A stretch of DNA of 64,000 nt from Rossellomorea vietnamensis (GCF_025398035.1 NZ_CP104558.1:930001-994000); one strand, 5' to 3'. Numbered from the stretch's first letter, positions 37,200 through 47,264 are shown. The notes: generated by a model not told the origin, from the sequence alone. Translations and numbers: made by a program.

Positions 37200-38075
37200 T
37201 TATACCCTGAGTTCTGAGAATATGTCTTCTATTGACAAAACCATTTTGGCACCTTCTTGTATCAGGGTGTTTGTCCCTTCTGCCAACGGATCGTGTATGG
37301 ACCCTGGTAAACACAGGACTTCCCGCCCTTCATTCAATGCATAATCCGCCGTGATAAACGTACCGCTCTTTTTTGTGGCTTCGGTGACAAGTACCGCATC
37401 ACTGAGACCACTGATGATCCGATTTCTAAATGGAAAATGCCATCTTTCAGGTTTGATATATGGGGGATACTCAGAAATGAGGAGGTGATGGTCCATCATA
37501 TGATTGGCCAAATCAACATTTTGCTTAGGATAAATTTGCTGGAACCCTCCTCCGAGCACACCGATCGTTCTGCCACCTGACACAATCGCTTCTTTATGAG
37601 CGATTGTGTCAGCCCCTTTAGCCAGCCCGCTTACGATCACAACTTCACGTTTAACCAGTTGTGGAATCATGGTGTGAAGTACTTTTTCTGTGTAGGAAGT
37701 GGCGTTTCTGGAGCCTATGACAGCCAACTTTGGAGAAGCGTGGAGAAGTTTCCTGTCCCCTTTTAAAAAGAGTAGAAATGGCGGATCATACACATTTTTC
37801 AACAAGGCGGGATAATCTTCATCAAACACGGTGATCCACTCTATCTGGTTCTCGGCATAGAGCTCGATATAGCGTTTTGAAGGAAAGGAATGGAGGTCTT
37901 TATAGAAGGTTTCTAGATTCGTAGTAGTTGCATGGGTTATTTGTTGGAGCTTTGACATAGGGAGTCGAAGGACAGAGTGAAGATCCTGGTGAGTTTGAAC
38001 CAATCGTCTGATTCCTTTCAAGCCGATTCCCCGGCAGTGATGAATATGAAAGATAAGGTGACGGTTTCCTTTCAT
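37200..38075 (-). CDS. dprA: DNA processing protein DprA (Smf)
   Basis: This 291-residue protein loads RecA onto incoming single-stranded DNA during transformation and is widely conserved. The Rossmann-like domain has VIGSRNATSYTEKVL, VSGLAKGADTIAHKEA and IGVLGGGFQQIYPKQN, the positively charged DNA-binding set. The ATG at 38075 (MKGNRHLIF) has GGAGG 6 bases upstream. A sucCD terminator lies just upstream with no clear promoter between. The N-terminal part is less conserved. Confidence 0.95.
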   Translation of the reverse strand: MKGNRHLIFHIHHCRGIGLKGIRRLVQTHQDLHSVLRLPMSKLQQITHATTTNLETFYKDLHSFPSKRYIELYAENQIEWITVFDEDYPALLKNVYDPPFLLFLKGDRKLLHASPKLAVIGSRNATSYTEKVLHTMIPQLVKREVVIVSGLAKGADTIAHKEAIVSGGRTIGVLGGGFQQIYPKQNVDLANHMMDHHLLISEYPPYIKPERWHFPFRNRIISGLSDAVLVTEATKKSGTFITADYALNEGREVLCLPGSIHDPLAEGTNTLIQEGAKMVLSIEDIFSELRV

Positions 38076-38106
38076 TAAAAGCCTCCTAACGATCATTTGT
38101 ATAGAT

Positions 38107-38142
38107 AAAACTGAGACTGACAGCCAAGCCGTCAGTCTCAGT
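38107..38142 (-). terminator. Terminator after sucCD
   Basis: A 12-bp perfect stem, ACTGAGACTGAC with GTCAGTCTCAGT (38110-38121 and 38131-38142), is followed by TTTTATC on the minus strand. The loop is 9 bases. It ends the sucCD transcript before dprA. Confidence 0.85.
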
Positions 38143-38148
38143 AAAAGA

Positions 38149-39051
38149 TTAATGCGTTTTACATTTATCGAGGATTCCTTCTTCTTTAAGAACCGTGATC
38201 AATGTTTCACCCATATCTGATGGAGTCGGTGCAACTTGAATTCCACATTCGTTCATGACGCGGATTTTCTCATCTGCCGTCCCTTTACCACCAGAAATAA
38301 TCGCACCGGCATGACCCATACGTTTCCCTGGAGGAGCTGTACGTCCACCGATGAAGCCTACTACCGGCTTTGTCATATTAGCCTTGATCCACTCAGCTGC
38401 TTCTTCCTCTGCAGTACCTCCGATTTCACCGATCATGATCACGGCATACGTATCCTCATCTTCATTGAATGCTTTCAATACGTCGATGAAATCTGTACCG
38501 TTTACAGGATCTCCACCGATACCTACTGCCGTAGACTGTCCGATTCCAGCTTGTGAAAGTTGGTGAACGGCTTCATACGTCAGTGTACCGGAACGGGAAA
38601 CAACCCCAACGTGACCTTTTGTATGGATGTAGCCAGGCATGATCCCGATCTTACACTCGTCAGGAGTGATGACTCCAGGACAGTTAGGCCCGACCAGGCG
38701 TGTTTTCTTACCTTCCATATAACGCTTAACCTTCACCATATCCAATACAGGGATATGCTCTGTGATACAAATGGCCAAATCAAGCTCGGCATCTACCGCT
38801 TCCATGATTGCATCTGCTGCAAATGGAGCAGGAACATAGATAACGGAAGCATTTACGCCAGTTGCTTTCTTCGCTTCTTCAACAGTATTGAAAACAGGTA
38901 CGCCTTCAACCTCTGTTCCGCCTTTTCCAGGTGTTACACCTGCCACGATCTGTGTACCGTATTCAAGCATTTGCTTTGTATGGAAAAGAGCTGTTGATCC
39001 TGTAATTCCTTGTACAACAACCTTGGTATCTTTATTAATAAATACGCTCAT
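38149..39051 (-). CDS. sucD: Succinyl-CoA synthetase (ADP-forming) subunit alpha
   Basis: This 300-residue TCA-cycle enzyme subunit converts succinyl-CoA, ADP and phosphate to succinate, CoA and ATP with SucC. It has a CoA-binding Rossmann domain ([14 protein letters not shown]), the [10 protein letters not shown] motif and the phosphorylated histidine in [14 protein letters not shown] (about residue 247). It follows sucC by 16 bases and is followed by a terminator. Length matches the family. Confidence 0.98.
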   Translation of the reverse strand: MSVFINKDTKVVVQGITGSTALFHTKQMLEYGTQIVAGVTPGKGGTEVEGVPVFNTVEEAKKATGVNASVIYVPAPFAADAIMEAVDAELDLAICITEHIPVLDMVKVKRYMEGKKTRLVGPNCPGVITPDECKIGIMPGYIHTKGHVGVVSRSGTLTYEAVHQLSQAGIGQSTAVGIGGDPVNGTDFIDVLKAFNEDEDTYAVIMIGEIGGTAEEEAAEWIKANMTKPVVGFIGGRTAPPGKRMGHAGAIISGGKGTADEKIRVMNECGIQVAPTPSDMGETLITVLKEEGILDKCKTH

Positions 39052-39067
39052 TAGTCCCCCGCCTTTC

Positions 39068-40228
39068 TCAGCCTACTTGCTCAACGATTTTTTGTGCGCC
39101 GTCTGCCATGGATTCAGCTGCAATAATATTCAATCCTGATTCATTAAGGATTTCTTTTCCTAAGTCAACATTCGTCCCTTCAAGACGAACCACAAGTGGT
39201 ACTTGAAGACCGATCTGCTTAGCTGCTTCAACTACACCTGTTGCAATGACGTCACACTTCATGATTCCACCGAAGATATTGACGAAAATACCTTTTACAT
39301 TCTCATCAGAAAGGATGATTTTGAATGCTTCTGTTACCTTTTCTGCCGTGGCACCGCCCCCAACATCAAGGAAGTTAGCGGGATCTCCGCCATAATGTTT
39401 CACGATGTCCATCGTGGCCATGGCAAGACCAGCACCATTTACCATACAGCCGATATTACCATCAAGGGAAATATAGCTCAGGTCGTATTTGGAAGCTTCG
39501 ATTTCTTTTGCATCTTCTTCTTCAAGATCGCGTAATTCAATGACATCTTTTTGCCGGTATAATGCATTTGAATCGAAGTTGAACTTTGCATCAAGTGCCA
39601 TAACGTCTCCGTCACCTGTCACAACTAATGGGTTGATTTCAACAATGGAAGCATCTTTTTGGATGTACACATTGTAAAGACCCATCATGAACTTCGCTGC
39701 TTTACCAACAAGTTTTTGTGGGATATTGATATTGAATGCAATACGTCTCGCTTGGAAACCTGTTAATCCAACAACTGGATCGATGTACTCTTTAAAGATT
39801 TTTTCAGGTGTTTGTTCTGCTACTTCCTCGATTTCCGTTCCGCCTTCTTCAGATGCCATCAGGACAACCTGCGAAGTTGCACGGTCGAGTACAAGACCTA
39901 CATAATACTCTTTCTTGATATCACAGCCTTCTTCGATAAGTAAGCGCTTTACTTCCTTACCTTCAGGACCCGTTTGGTGAGTAACTAAAGTTTTTCCGAT
40001 TAATTCCTCTGCATATGTACGCACTTCGTCAAGGCTCTTGGCAATTTTGACTCCGCCTGCCTTGCCTCGTCCACCCGCGTGGATTTGCGCCTTTACAACA
40101 TATACGCTAGAATCTAACGTTTTCGCCGCTTCTACTGCCTCTTCAGCTGTAAAAGCCACTTTACCATTTGGTACGGACACCCCGTAATTTCTGAGGATTT
40201 CTTTACCTTGATATTCATGGATATTCAT
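39068..40228 (-). CDS. sucC: Succinyl-CoA synthetase (ADP-forming) subunit beta
   Basis: This 386-residue subunit has an ATP-grasp domain ([17 protein letters not shown] at the start, [17 protein letters not shown]) and the C-terminal CoA-ligase region [15 protein letters not shown]. It pairs with SucD. The ATG at 40228 follows GGAGG by 7 bases; the frame runs on to 40306 without a good site. A promoter with TAGACA and TACAAT lies at 40274-40302. Confidence 0.98.
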   Translation of the reverse strand: MNIHEYQGKEILRNYGVSVPNGKVAFTAEEAVEAAKTLDSSVYVVKAQIHAGGRGKAGGVKIAKSLDEVRTYAEELIGKTLVTHQTGPEGKEVKRLLIEEGCDIKKEYYVGLVLDRATSQVVLMASEEGGTEIEEVAEQTPEKIFKEYIDPVVGLTGFQARRIAFNINIPQKLVGKAAKFMMGLYNVYIQKDASIVEINPLVVTGDGDVMALDAKFNFDSNALYRQKDVIELRDLEEEDAKEIEASKYDLSYISLDGNIGCMVNGAGLAMATMDIVKHYGGDPANFLDVGGGATAEKVTEAFKIILSDENVKGIFVNIFGGIMKCDVIATGVVEAAKQIGLQVPLVVRLEGTNVDLGKEILNESGLNIIAAESMADGAQKIVEQVG

Positions 40229-40273
40229 TTTCCATCCTCCTATCAAACTCTTCAAAAAATAGACTGCGCTTTC

Positions 40274-40302
40274 ATTGTATAAAATGACAGTATATATGTC
40301 TA
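40274..40302 (-). promoter_or_regulatory. Sigma-A type promoter of sucCD
   Basis: The minus-strand TAGACA (40297-40302) and TACAAT (40274-40279) are 17 bp apart, the same hexamers as the fla/che promoter. The leader to sucC is about 40 bases. The rest of the gap (40303-40474) is AT-rich with a weak hairpin. Confidence 0.75.
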
Positions 40303-40392
40303 CCATTATGCTAAAAATATTATATTAATTTAAAAATTCTGAACATAATTAGATAGAATTCATCTATATCACGCCGTTTCTACTGGAAGAAA

Positions 40393-40412
40393 AGTATATA
40401 AATTATTATACT
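40393..40412 (-). terminator. Weak AT-rich hairpin after ylqH
   Basis: AGTATA pairs with TATACT across an 8-base loop, followed by TTTTC on the minus strand and a T-run on its other side. It is AT-only in the stem, so termination would be weak. No better terminator was seen between ylqH and sucC. Confidence 0.3.
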
Positions 40413-40474
40413 CAAAAAATATATTTCACCTAATCAATCTAGCAGCCTTCTTCATCACGGTGAGTTCAATTCGG

Positions 40475-40756
40475 TTATTCTTTCTTGGATATGTCTCTAT
40501 CCAAACGGTAGATAAAAGCAAACACTTCCGCCACGGCCCCGTACAGCTCCTCCGGGATGGATTCACCGATATCCAGGTTGCCGAGCAGGGATAACAGGCT
40601 CTTATCCTCTTGAACAGGTACTCCATGCTCACCCGCTTTTAACAGGATGTTTTCAGCGATCATCCCTTTTCCTTTTGCCACGACTTTCGGCGCTGATCCG
40701 TCCTGCTGATCATACCCCAGAGCGATTGCTTCTTTCCTCTCGTGCCGGCTTTTCAT
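40475..40756 (-). CDS. ylqH: YlqH, FlhB C-terminal-domain-like protein (FlhX type)
   Basis: This 93-residue soluble protein matches the cytoplasmic part of FlhB: PKVVAKGKGMIAENI parallels FlhB APYVVAKGVDYLAQKI, and SIPEELYGAVAEVFAFIYRL parallels SVPEEFFKAVAEILAYVYRI. It lacks FlhB membrane helices and the NPTH cleavage motif; the segment before AIALGY is KSRHERKE. FlhX-type proteins can partly support export in some bacteria, but the role in Bacillus is unclear. It overlaps ylqG as ATGA, indicating coupled translation, and lies far from fla/che. Confidence 0.9.
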   Translation of the reverse strand: MKSRHERKEAIALGYDQQDGSAPKVVAKGKGMIAENILLKAGEHGVPVQEDKSLLSLLGNLDIGESIPEELYGAVAEVFAFIYRLDRDISKKE

Positions 40757-42498
40757 ATCTTTACATCAACTCCGGAAAATGTCTGATTGAACTCGTCCCC
40801 TAAAATCTTCTCTGAGAGGCTTTCGTGTTTATCGGGTTTCTTCACCTTTACGGCGGATAACTGATAGTCCAATTGTTGGAGGGCATTTTTCAAATCAGGA
40901 ATGAGGGGTTGGGACAACGCTTCTGCTGCCGGATGGTCATTCCAAACGGTCAGGGAGATGACACGGTGTTGAACCTGCATATCGATCAAGGTTTCATCCA
41001 TTTCCTTCATGTTTAAATAAAATAATACCCGGCAATAGTCACCGTCGATGACTCCCTTTTCCTTCTCTTTTCCTGTCCATTGTAAGGTGATATCCGTATT
41101 TCGTCCGAACAGATACATTGGAAACTGCTGCACGATTGTAAGGAGAGGGGATGGATCCTGGGAGTGAAGCACTTGATGGTTCATCCTCAGAACAATGTCA
41201 TCGGCTAATTGGCGAATGTCCGATGCCGGATGGTGCTGACTTAACCCGATAAGATGCTCCTTCAGTGTCTGTCCCTGGATCTCATATCCTTTATGAACCT
41301 GAGCTTCATAGTTGATTCCAAAGTCACCGATCACCTTTTTTAATACTTTGGCTAATTCATCCCCCCTGAATTGTTCCGTCAAGTCCGATACCGTCTGGTT
41401 GAAAAGCATCTGAAAGATTTTTTCCTGATTGGAAGAAGGGACACCTTTCCCCCAAATCTGTTCAAGTCTACTAACGTTCATTTCCACAAGCCTTTCCTTT
41501 CCTGCTAATCCGAAAAGCTGTCTTGCCACTGCTTCAGGTGTCTCTTCTTCGGTTCCCTCCAAGCGGGTTTGTGAGCCTGCAAGGATGTTCATCCATTTAT
41601 CCACAAGGGAAAAAGCTGATTTTTTGGATTCTTGACCGGTTCCTGAAGCCTGGCTCGGGTTGCTTCCAAGCCCTTCAGATGACCCCAGGCCGCCCTTCCC
41701 ATCTGATGTTACCCTATCCAGGATCATACCCGTTAACCCTTCTTTCCATTGATTCATGACCGTTTCGCCCGGGAAGAATCCAAGGGATTTCAATACATCG
41801 AAATGTCCCAAACGGGTTGCGTAGGCCTGGGAAGAATCCGCTAAACCCGTCAAGGCTTTGACGACAAGATTTTCGGATATATTCCTCCTCAAGGGTTCCT
41901 GAAGCCTTCGAATCATTTGAAGAGTGCCTCCATCTCCCCCCGCATCACGTAACCTTGAAGAAAGAGTATCCAGCATGGAAATAAAATCACCCTTTTTCCC
42001 GGCTTTCATCGAAAGGAATACCCTGTCTGTAAATGGCATGTTCCTCTTAGCCATTTCCACGATGATCTTCGAATAAAGAGGTGCATCTTTCCCTGTCACA
42101 TGCTTCCCTGCAAACACCAGCATCTCTCTATCTATTGGTATCTTATCTTTCACAAGATCCTTAACCAAAGAAGTCATCTCTTTCTCATCGCCGGAAATGG
42201 ATAGATGATGTAAAAGCTTAGAAGCCATACCATTACCATCTCCTAGGGTAGACGGGATCAATTTGAGGCTGATTCCTTTCTCTGTCTGCTTCACTTTCAC
42301 CCATTGGCGCTCTCCTGCTTTCAAAGGAGTTTCAAGCTTTGCCAAGAACCGCTGCCCGTTTGCAGATACTTCTGCCAGATCATCACCCATCAACTTATGT
42401 ACCTTTATATAGATAACCTTTCCTCCCTGGATCGAAAATGGTTTTCCACCAAGGGAAGACAGTGTCTGATTCCTTGCCGTACCGTGAATGTTGGTCAT
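40753..42498 (-). CDS. ylqG: YlqG, large FliK-like protein of unknown function
   Basis: This 581-residue soluble protein has no signal or membrane helix. The C-terminal third shows a FliK/Flg_hook-like pattern of strands (RVLFYLNMKEMDETLIDMQV, HRVISLTVWNDH, LQQLDYQLSAVKVKKP). The N-terminal part has a beta-rich segment (GKVIYIKVHKLMGDDLAEVS) reminiscent of a small OB- or SH3-like fold, then a long helical region. The ATG at 42498 was chosen over one at 42516 for spacing from GGGAG. It is coupled to ylqH, so the two probably act together. Function is unknown; FliK relatedness is inferred from pattern, not search. Confidence 0.78.
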   Translation of the reverse strand: MTNIHGTARNQTLSSLGGKPFSIQGGKVIYIKVHKLMGDDLAEVSANGQRFLAKLETPLKAGERQWVKVKQTEKGISLKLIPSTLGDGNGMASKLLHHLSISGDEKEMTSLVKDLVKDKIPIDREMLVFAGKHVTGKDAPLYSKIIVEMAKRNMPFTDRVFLSMKAGKKGDFISMLDTLSSRLRDAGGDGGTLQMIRRLQEPLRRNISENLVVKALTGLADSSQAYATRLGHFDVLKSLGFFPGETVMNQWKEGLTGMILDRVTSDGKGGLGSSEGLGSNPSQASGTGQESKKSAFSLVDKWMNILAGSQTRLEGTEEETPEAVARQLFGLAGKERLVEMNVSRLEQIWGKGVPSSNQEKIFQMLFNQTVSDLTEQFRGDELAKVLKKVIGDFGINYEAQVHKGYEIQGQTLKEHLIGLSQHHPASDIRQLADDIVLRMNHQVLHSQDPSPLLTIVQQFPMYLFGRNTDITLQWTGKEKEKGVIDGDYCRVLFYLNMKEMDETLIDMQVQHRVISLTVWNDHPAAEALSQPLIPDLKNALQQLDYQLSAVKVKKPDKHESLSEKILGDEFNQTFSGVDVKI

Positions 42499-42550
42499 CC
42501 CTCTCCCCCCTCTCACACATGTTAATCATCCTACTATTAGCTGAAAATGC

Positions 42551-43333
42551 TTATCCCTTTGTCTGCAGAAGATCTTTTACCGGTGCGAAGCTTTTCCGGT
42601 GAAGTGGGGTCACTCCTAATTGCTCAAGACCATTTAGGTGGTCTTTTGTTCCATATCCTGCATTTTTCTCGAAACCATAACCGGGATATGCTTCAGCATA
42701 TTCCTTCATCATCCTGTCTCTCGTAACCTTTGCGATAATGGAAGCTGCAGCAATGGATATGCTTTTCGAATCCCCTTTAATAATCGATTGACTGGGGTAT
42801 GGCGATACAATTTTCATTGCGTCGATCAATAAGTAATCAGGCTGAACCGGCAGTCGGACGATTGCTTCATTCATCGCTTTTTTCGTCGCTTGATAAATAT
42901 TGATGGCATCGATTTCCTCAGCGTGGACCATCCCAACTCCTATTGAAATGGCATGATGTCGGATATAATCATAATACTCTTCTCTTTTTCCTTCTGAAAG
43001 TTTCTTGCTGTCATTCAATCCTGCCAGGTAGAAGTCTGGGGGGAGGATGACGGCTGCGGTTACGACAGGCCCTGCAAGCGGCCCCCTTCCCACTTCGTCT
43101 ATCCCTGCGATACGGGTAAACCCTTGAACACGCAGCTCCTGCTCATATACTGTGAGGTCTTGAAACTCCTTTTTCTCCTTAGCCTGTTTCTTTCGTTCCC
43201 TTTCGAGCTGAAGCAGAAGTTTCTGAACACCTTTTCTCTCGTCCTGTTTCAATTCTTCCAAAATCGGATCAGACTCTGTCAGTGTCCCGATCAATTGTTT
43301 GATTTCACTGATCGTTCTATGTACTTTCGTCAC
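42551..43333 (-). CDS. rnhB: Ribonuclease HII
   Basis: This 260-residue enzyme cuts RNA in RNA-DNA hybrids and removes misincorporated ribonucleotides. Acidic residues lie in [16 protein letters not shown] (D and E) and LLIDAM, with [21 protein letters not shown] after them. An N-terminal extension of about 70 charged residues precedes the catalytic domain, as in other Bacillus RNase HII. The start is GTG with GGAGG 7 bases upstream. It follows rbgA behind a terminator. Confidence 0.97.
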   Translation of the reverse strand: MTKVHRTISEIKQLIGTLTESDPILEELKQDERKGVQKLLLQLERERKKQAKEKKEFQDLTVYEQELRVQGFTRIAGIDEVGRGPLAGPVVTAAVILPPDFYLAGLNDSKKLSEGKREEYYDYIRHHAISIGVGMVHAEEIDAINIYQATKKAMNEAIVRLPVQPDYLLIDAMKIVSPYPSQSIIKGDSKSISIAAASIIAKVTRDRMMKEYAEAYPGYGFEKNAGYGTKDHLNGLEQLGVTPLHRKSFAPVKDLLQTKG

Positions 43334-43372
43334 GTATGTTCCTCCTCATATATATCGGATATCCCGCACAAA

Positions 43373-43419
43373 AATAAAGAGGCTGTGTCAAAGAGATCCA
43401 TTCCCTTTATACAGCCTCT
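43373..43419 (-). terminator. Terminator after rbgA
   Basis: The stem AGAGGCTGT with ACAGCCTCT (43378-43386 and 43411-43419) is followed by TTATTTTTG on the minus strand. The loop contains a further AAAGGGA/TCTCTTT pairing. It lies 4 bases past the rbgA stop. Confidence 0.75.
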
Positions 43420-43423
43420 GCCG

Positions 43424-44290
43424 CTATTCACTATCTTTTTCTGCTTCACCAATAAAATCAAATGTCATGGGTCCTAACTGAACATTCCGTATATCCCTGA
43501 CGATGATTTCAGAAGTCTTGTCATAATTGACTTCTCCACCAGCCATCAGACAGCCTCTTTTAGCCCCGATCTTATCAAAGCTATCCACTACCTCTTCAGA
43601 TATCTCTTCGAGGCCGTAACGCTCCTCTAATCGCTCTGGATAATGCTCTGCAAGAAAACGAAGGCCATATACGGCAATGTCCTGTAAATTCAGGATGGTA
43701 TCTTTGATTGCTCCCGTCAGGGCCAGTTTATAACCTACCTTGGGATCTTCGAACTTCGGCCACAGAATACCCGGGGTATCAAGCAGTTCAAGCTCTTTAC
43801 CGACTTTGATCCATTGCTGGGCTTTCGTCACACCAGGTGTATTTCCTGTTTTGGCGATATTCTTCTTCGCCAGCCTGTTGATCAAGGTGGATTTCCCTAC
43901 GTTTGGAATCCCCACGATCATCGCCCTGATGGCCCGGGGTCTCATTCCCCTCGACTTCATGCGATCGAATTTATCTTTCAGGATCTCTTTAGCAGCCTGC
44001 ACGATGACTTGAAGACCTTTACCGGCCTGTGCATTGACCGCAAGTGCGGTGATTCCCTGCTCTTTAAAGTAGGCAATCCACTGATTGGTCCTGTTTGTGT
44101 CTGCCATGTCTGCCTTATTTAATAAGACGAGTCTCGGCTTCTGACCGATGATTTCTTCAATCATCGGATTTCTCGATGATAACGGTATTCTTGCATCTAC
44201 TAATTCAATCACTATGTCTACAAGTTTTAATTTCTCAGTAACCTGTCTACGAGCTTTAGCCATATGCCCTGGAAACCATTGTATCGTCAT
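43424..44290 (-). CDS. rbgA: Ribosome biogenesis GTPase RbgA (YlqF)
   Basis: This 288-residue circularly permuted GTPase is needed for late 50S subunit assembly. The G motifs come in permuted order: G4 LNKADMAD near residue 60, then G1 GIPNVGKST and G3 DTPGILWPK. The ATG at 44290 ([10 protein letters not shown]) has GGAGG 7 bases upstream; the frame extends to 44308. It lies between lepB and rnhB. Confidence 0.97.
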   Translation of the reverse strand: MTIQWFPGHMAKARRQVTEKLKLVDIVIELVDARIPLSSRNPMIEEIIGQKPRLVLLNKADMADTNRTNQWIAYFKEQGITALAVNAQAGKGLQVIVQAAKEILKDKFDRMKSRGMRPRAIRAMIVGIPNVGKSTLINRLAKKNIAKTGNTPGVTKAQQWIKVGKELELLDTPGILWPKFEDPKVGYKLALTGAIKDTILNLQDIAVYGLRFLAEHYPERLEERYGLEEISEEVVDSFDKIGAKRGCLMAGGEVNYDKTSEIIVRDIRNVQLGPMTFDFIGEAEKDSE

Positions 44291-44317
44291 ATGACCACCT
44301 CCAAACACTTTTTTCTA

Positions 44318-44872
44318 TTATTTCACCAAACCGAAATCTTTAACAGGCCAATAGATCACTTTCGTGTCCCCGATTACCTCATCGGTCGAGACCGTCCCGA
44401 TATGACGGCTATCTTTACTGAATCGACGGTTATCCCCCATAACAAAAATTTCTCCATCCGGTACAGTTTCTTCACCGGTTATATCCTTTAATGAGAAATC
44501 CTCGGTTAAGACACCGCCATCCAATTGATCTTTGTATTCCTTGAGATATGGTTCAGTATAGGCTTTTCCATTTATATATAATGTATCATTTTTATACTCT
44601 ACCTTATCCCCGGGCAGGCCGATGACCCGTTTGATATAATCCTTTTGCTCAGGGGCATGAAAAACGACGATATCGAACCGCTCAGGCTCCCCCAGTTTAC
44701 TTACAATCATTCGGTCACCATTATGTAAAGTAGGCATCATTGATAATCCGTCAACTACGATGGGGGCAAATAAAAAGAATCTGATGATAGCCGCTAATCC
44801 AACTGCGATTAACAGGGCCTTCATCCATTCCCACCACTCGTTTTTTTCTTTAACCACATCTCCACCACCCAT
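44318..44872 (-). CDS. lepB: Type I signal peptidase
   Basis: This protein of about 184 residues is anchored by one N-terminal helix (about 16-33) and cleaves signal peptides outside the membrane. The serine lies in VDGLSMMPTLHNGD and the lysine in DYIKRVIGLPGD, the Ser-Lys dyad. FVMGDNRRFSKDSR is the conserved box E. The start may be the GTG at 44857, which has GGTGGAG just upstream; the ATG at 44872 lacks a good site. In B. subtilis the related sipS lies elsewhere, but many Bacillaceae have it here between rplS and rbgA. Confidence 0.95.
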   Translation of the reverse strand: MGGGDVVKEKNEWWEWMKALLIAVGLAAIIRFFLFAPIVVDGLSMMPTLHNGDRMIVSKLGEPERFDIVVFHAPEQKDYIKRVIGLPGDKVEYKNDTLYINGKAYTEPYLKEYKDQLDGGVLTEDFSLKDITGEETVPDGEIFVMGDNRRFSKDSRHIGTVSTDEVIGDTKVIYWPVKDFGLVK

Positions 44873-44992
44873 GATTTTTTCTATCTTTTTCTATTCTACT
44901 AGAAATTCTTCTAATTCTCATTAAAAATTGGTGGTTTCCCGAAAATAGTCGATATCCTCTTTCCATTCCATTCAACGAAAGGTTTTAGAAAA

Positions 44993-45023
44993 GGGAAAAG
45001 GAGCTTGTCTCCAAGCTCCTTTT
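44993..45023 (-). terminator. Terminator after rplS
   Basis: The stem AAAAGGAGCTTG with CAAGCTCCTTTT (44996-45007 and 45012-45023) has a 4-base loop. On the minus strand the T's at the stem end are followed by CCCTTTTC. It lies 9 bases past the rplS stop and should end the trmD-rplS transcript before lepB. Confidence 0.8.
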
Positions 45024-45032
45024 CTTACGTTC

Positions 45033-45377
45033 TTATCGAATTTCTTTAATACGAGCCGCTTTACCACGTAGATTACGTAGGTAATAAAGTTTCGCACGAC
45101 GGACTTTACCGCGACGAATAACTTCTAATTTAGCGATTTTAGGTGTGTGTACTGGGAAAGTACGCTCAACACCTACACCGTAAGAAATTTTACGAACAGT
45201 AAATGTTTCGCTGATACCGCCACCACGGCGTTTGATTACTACTCCTTCGTACACCTGAATACGTTCACGAGTACCCTCAACGATGTTAACGTGTACACGT
45301 ACTGTATCACCAGGACGGAAAGATGGTAGATCAGAGCGAAGTTGTTCTTTCGTAATATCTTCGATTAATTTGTGCAT
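45033..45377 (-). CDS. rplS: 50S ribosomal protein L19
   Basis: This 114-residue protein sits at the 30S-50S interface. Conserved segments are [34 protein letters not shown] and ERTFPVHTP. The ATG (MHKLIED) has AAGGAG 9 bases upstream; a TTG three codons earlier is less likely. It has its own promoter directly after trmD and an L19-type leader, so it can be made in excess of trmD. Confidence 0.98.
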   Translation of the reverse strand: MHKLIEDITKEQLRSDLPSFRPGDTVRVHVNIVEGTRERIQVYEGVVIKRRGGGISETFTVRKISYGVGVERTFPVHTPKIAKLEVIRRGKVRRAKLYYLRNLRGKAARIKEIR

Positions 45378-45386
45378 CTTATTCAA

Positions 45387-45476
45387 CTCCTTCCAACAGA
45401 TGCTCTTACAAAAGCGATTGATTGCAGCGGAACATCGGGATCCATGACTTCAGGAGCTAACTCCTCAAGCCACAAA
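45387..45476 (-). ncRNA. Ribosomal protein L19 leader
   Basis: Between the promoter and rplS the RNA can form a small hairpin (GGAG-TTAG-CTCC, 45453-45464) and a longer helix pairing GATGTTC (45430-45436) with GAGCATC (45399-45405). The latter closes close to the ribosome binding site. This agrees with my memory of the L19 leader family of Bacillales, thought to bind L19 and repress its own translation. A covariance-model match was not tested. Confidence 0.7.
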
Positions 45477-45480
45477 GAAT

Positions 45481-45509
45481 ATAATATCATACAGGCATTC
45501 AGGATGCAA
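45481..45509 (-). promoter_or_regulatory. Sigma-A type promoter of rplS
   Basis: The minus-strand TTGCAT (45504-45509) and TATTAT (45481-45486) are 17 bp apart. It begins 5 bases after the trmD stop, and its start point would give the L19 leader. Confidence 0.75.
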
Positions 45510-45513
45510 TAGC

Positions 45514-46251
45514 CTATTTAGAGTTTCTCCATTCCTCTATCCACGCCTTCTGTCGATCTGTGAGGGGATAACTCTCTAACAGATCCGGTCTTCTCTCATA
45601 GGTCCTTCTCAGGCTCTCTTTCTCTCTCCATTCATCAATCAGACGATGGTTTCCTGAAATCAGCTCTCCTGGTACCTTCATCCCTCTGAAATCGGAAGGT
45701 CGCGTGTAATGAGGATGCTCTAAGAGACCCGAAGAGAACGAATCCAGTATGGGGGAATCCTCATTCCCAAGAACTCCGGGAAGCAGGCGGACAACACTAT
45801 CTATGACCACCATCGCACCGAGTTCCCCGCCGGTCAACACATAGTCACCAATGGAGATTTCGTCGGTTACCACGTGCTCTCTGATTCGTTCATCATAGCC
45901 TTCATAATGACCGCAAATAAACACGAGGTGATCTTCTTTCGACAGCTCCTCAGCCTTTTGCTGGGTATATCGTTCTCCCTGGGGGCACATAAGGATGACC
46001 CGCGGCGTAGATCCCTCTTCTTTTTTCAAGGCATCGACTGCATCGAATATGGGCTGAGGCTTCAACACCATTCCAGCCCCCCCGCCGTAAGGGTAATCAT
46101 CCACCTGATTATGTTTGTTATCAGCGTACTCACGGAAGTTAATCACATTATACGTAACGGCTGCTTTCTCAGTGGCCTTTTTTAAGATGGAATCACCGAA
46201 GATCCCTTCGAACATACCAGGGAATAAAGAAAGGACGTCAATTCTCATCAT
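45514..46251 (-). CDS. trmD: tRNA (guanine-37-N1)-methyltransferase
   Basis: This 245-residue SPOUT-family enzyme methylates G37 next to the anticodon, preventing +1 frameshifts. Knot motifs are visible in [30 protein letters not shown] and [15 protein letters not shown]. It overlaps rimM by 4 bases. It ends just before the rplS promoter. Length is typical. Confidence 0.98.
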   Translation of the reverse strand: MMRIDVLSLFPGMFEGIFGDSILKKATEKAAVTYNVINFREYADNKHNQVDDYPYGGGAGMVLKPQPIFDAVDALKKEEGSTPRVILMCPQGERYTQQKAEELSKEDHLVFICGHYEGYDERIREHVVTDEISIGDYVLTGGELGAMVVIDSVVRLLPGVLGNEDSPILDSFSSGLLEHPHYTRPSDFRGMKVPGELISGNHRLIDEWREKESLRRTYERRPDLLESYPLTDRQKAWIEEWRNSK

Positions 46252-46763
46252 GACAAGAGGCCCTCCATCGGCTCAATGGTAATAAGCTGATCTTCAATAT
46301 CAACCATTTTCACGATATCCTCTATGTAGGGGATCAGGTACTCTTTCCCTCGCTCACCCTTCACTACCCATACGTCATTCGCACCCGGGCTTAAAATCTC
46401 CTTGACGGTACCCAGCTCTTCTCCTTCAGTCGTCACTACCCTACAGCCGACGATTTCATGGAGATAGTATTCTCCTTCGTCCAGTTCCTGTAACTGGTCT
46501 TCCTGCACCTTCAGGATGCCTTCTTTAAACTTCTCGACCTCGTTGATATTTTCATACCCTTCAAACGTAAGCAAATCAAAACTTTTATGATTTCTGTGAG
46601 ATTTGATCACCAGACCAAGGGGTTCCTGGCCATTCCGGAACAAATAGAGAGTGTTCCCTTTCTGATAACGCTCTTCGGGGAAATCTGTCGTCGATACGAC
46701 CTTCACTTCCCCTTTCACTCCATGAGTGTTGACAATCTTACCTACATTAAACCACTTTTCCAT
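46248..46763 (-). CDS. rimM: Ribosome maturation factor RimM
   Basis: This 171-residue protein helps mature the 30S head, binding S19. It has an N-terminal RimM domain ([18 protein letters not shown]) and a C-terminal PRC barrel ([15 protein letters not shown] through [14 protein letters not shown]). I chose the ATG at 46763, which has GAGGTG 6 bases upstream; the frame is open to 46847 but those residues look non-coding. It lies between ylqD and trmD. Confidence 0.97.
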   Translation of the reverse strand: MEKWFNVGKIVNTHGVKGEVKVVSTTDFPEERYQKGNTLYLFRNGQEPLGLVIKSHRNHKSFDLLTFEGYENINEVEKFKEGILKVQEDQLQELDEGEYYLHEIVGCRVVTTEGEELGTVKEILSPGANDVWVVKGERGKEYLIPYIEDIVKMVDIEDQLITIEPMEGLLS

Positions 46764-46780
46764 CGCATTCACCTCTTGCA

Positions 46781-47167
46781 TTAACGTATTTCTTTCACGA
46801 TACCGTCTTCTATGACAATCGTCTTTGAAAGGGTTTCTTCCTCCCAATTGTCACCAACTTGAATGTCCATCATACCCTGGACTTCCTTTTCCTTCAGCTC
46901 GCTGCCGATCGGGAGGATATTCAGCTGTTCCATTTGAAAATCCAACAGCTTGATTTTTTCTGCCCGTTCATTCAATTCTTTTTCAAAATGCTGATTTAAT
47001 TTATGAGTGGGGTATTTCTTGCCACGTTCAATCTTTTTCATTTCGAACTGAAGCTGATCACTTTCCTTTTTCAGATGAAACTTTTGATTTTCATAGCGTT
47101 TCATTAACAGGTCCTTACTCTTTTCTGTGAGGACTTGTTTAATGGTTATCGTATGTATCACGTTCAA
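46781..47167 (-). CDS. ylqD: YlqD family protein
   Basis: This 128-residue protein starts [19 protein letters not shown] and has a long charged coiled coil (about 23-80) followed by a small beta domain ([13 protein letters not shown]). It matches the YlqD family found between khpA and rimM in Bacillaceae. Function is unknown. It has its own possible promoter and a 5' leader with a stem-loop, and a terminator separates it from khpA. Confidence 0.88.
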   Translation of the reverse strand: MNVIHTITIKQVLTEKSKDLLMKRYENQKFHLKKESDQLQFEMKKIERGKKYPTHKLNQHFEKELNERAEKIKLLDFQMEQLNILPIGSELKEKEVQGMMDIQVGDNWEEETLSKTIVIEDGIVKEIR

Positions 47168-47213
47168 CGTCTTTCCTCCTCCTTTTATTCACCCCTCACT
47201 GATGTAATGCCAT

Positions 47214-47264
47214 AAGGGTGTTCTTAGGGGAGAAGTTGGCTTGTATGGGGGCTTTAGAACCCTT
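47214..47264 (-). promoter_or_regulatory. 5' stem-loop in the ylqD leader
   Basis: The minus-strand AAGGGTTCT pairs with AGAA-CA-CCCTT (bulge of two), enclosing about 31 bases. It begins at or close to the predicted start point. It may protect the mRNA 5' end; nothing more can be said. Confidence 0.35.

Noticed and set aside
40321..40360. CodY-like sequence upstream of sucC
   Set aside because: About four mismatches in 15 in an AT-rich stretch; not better than background by eye.
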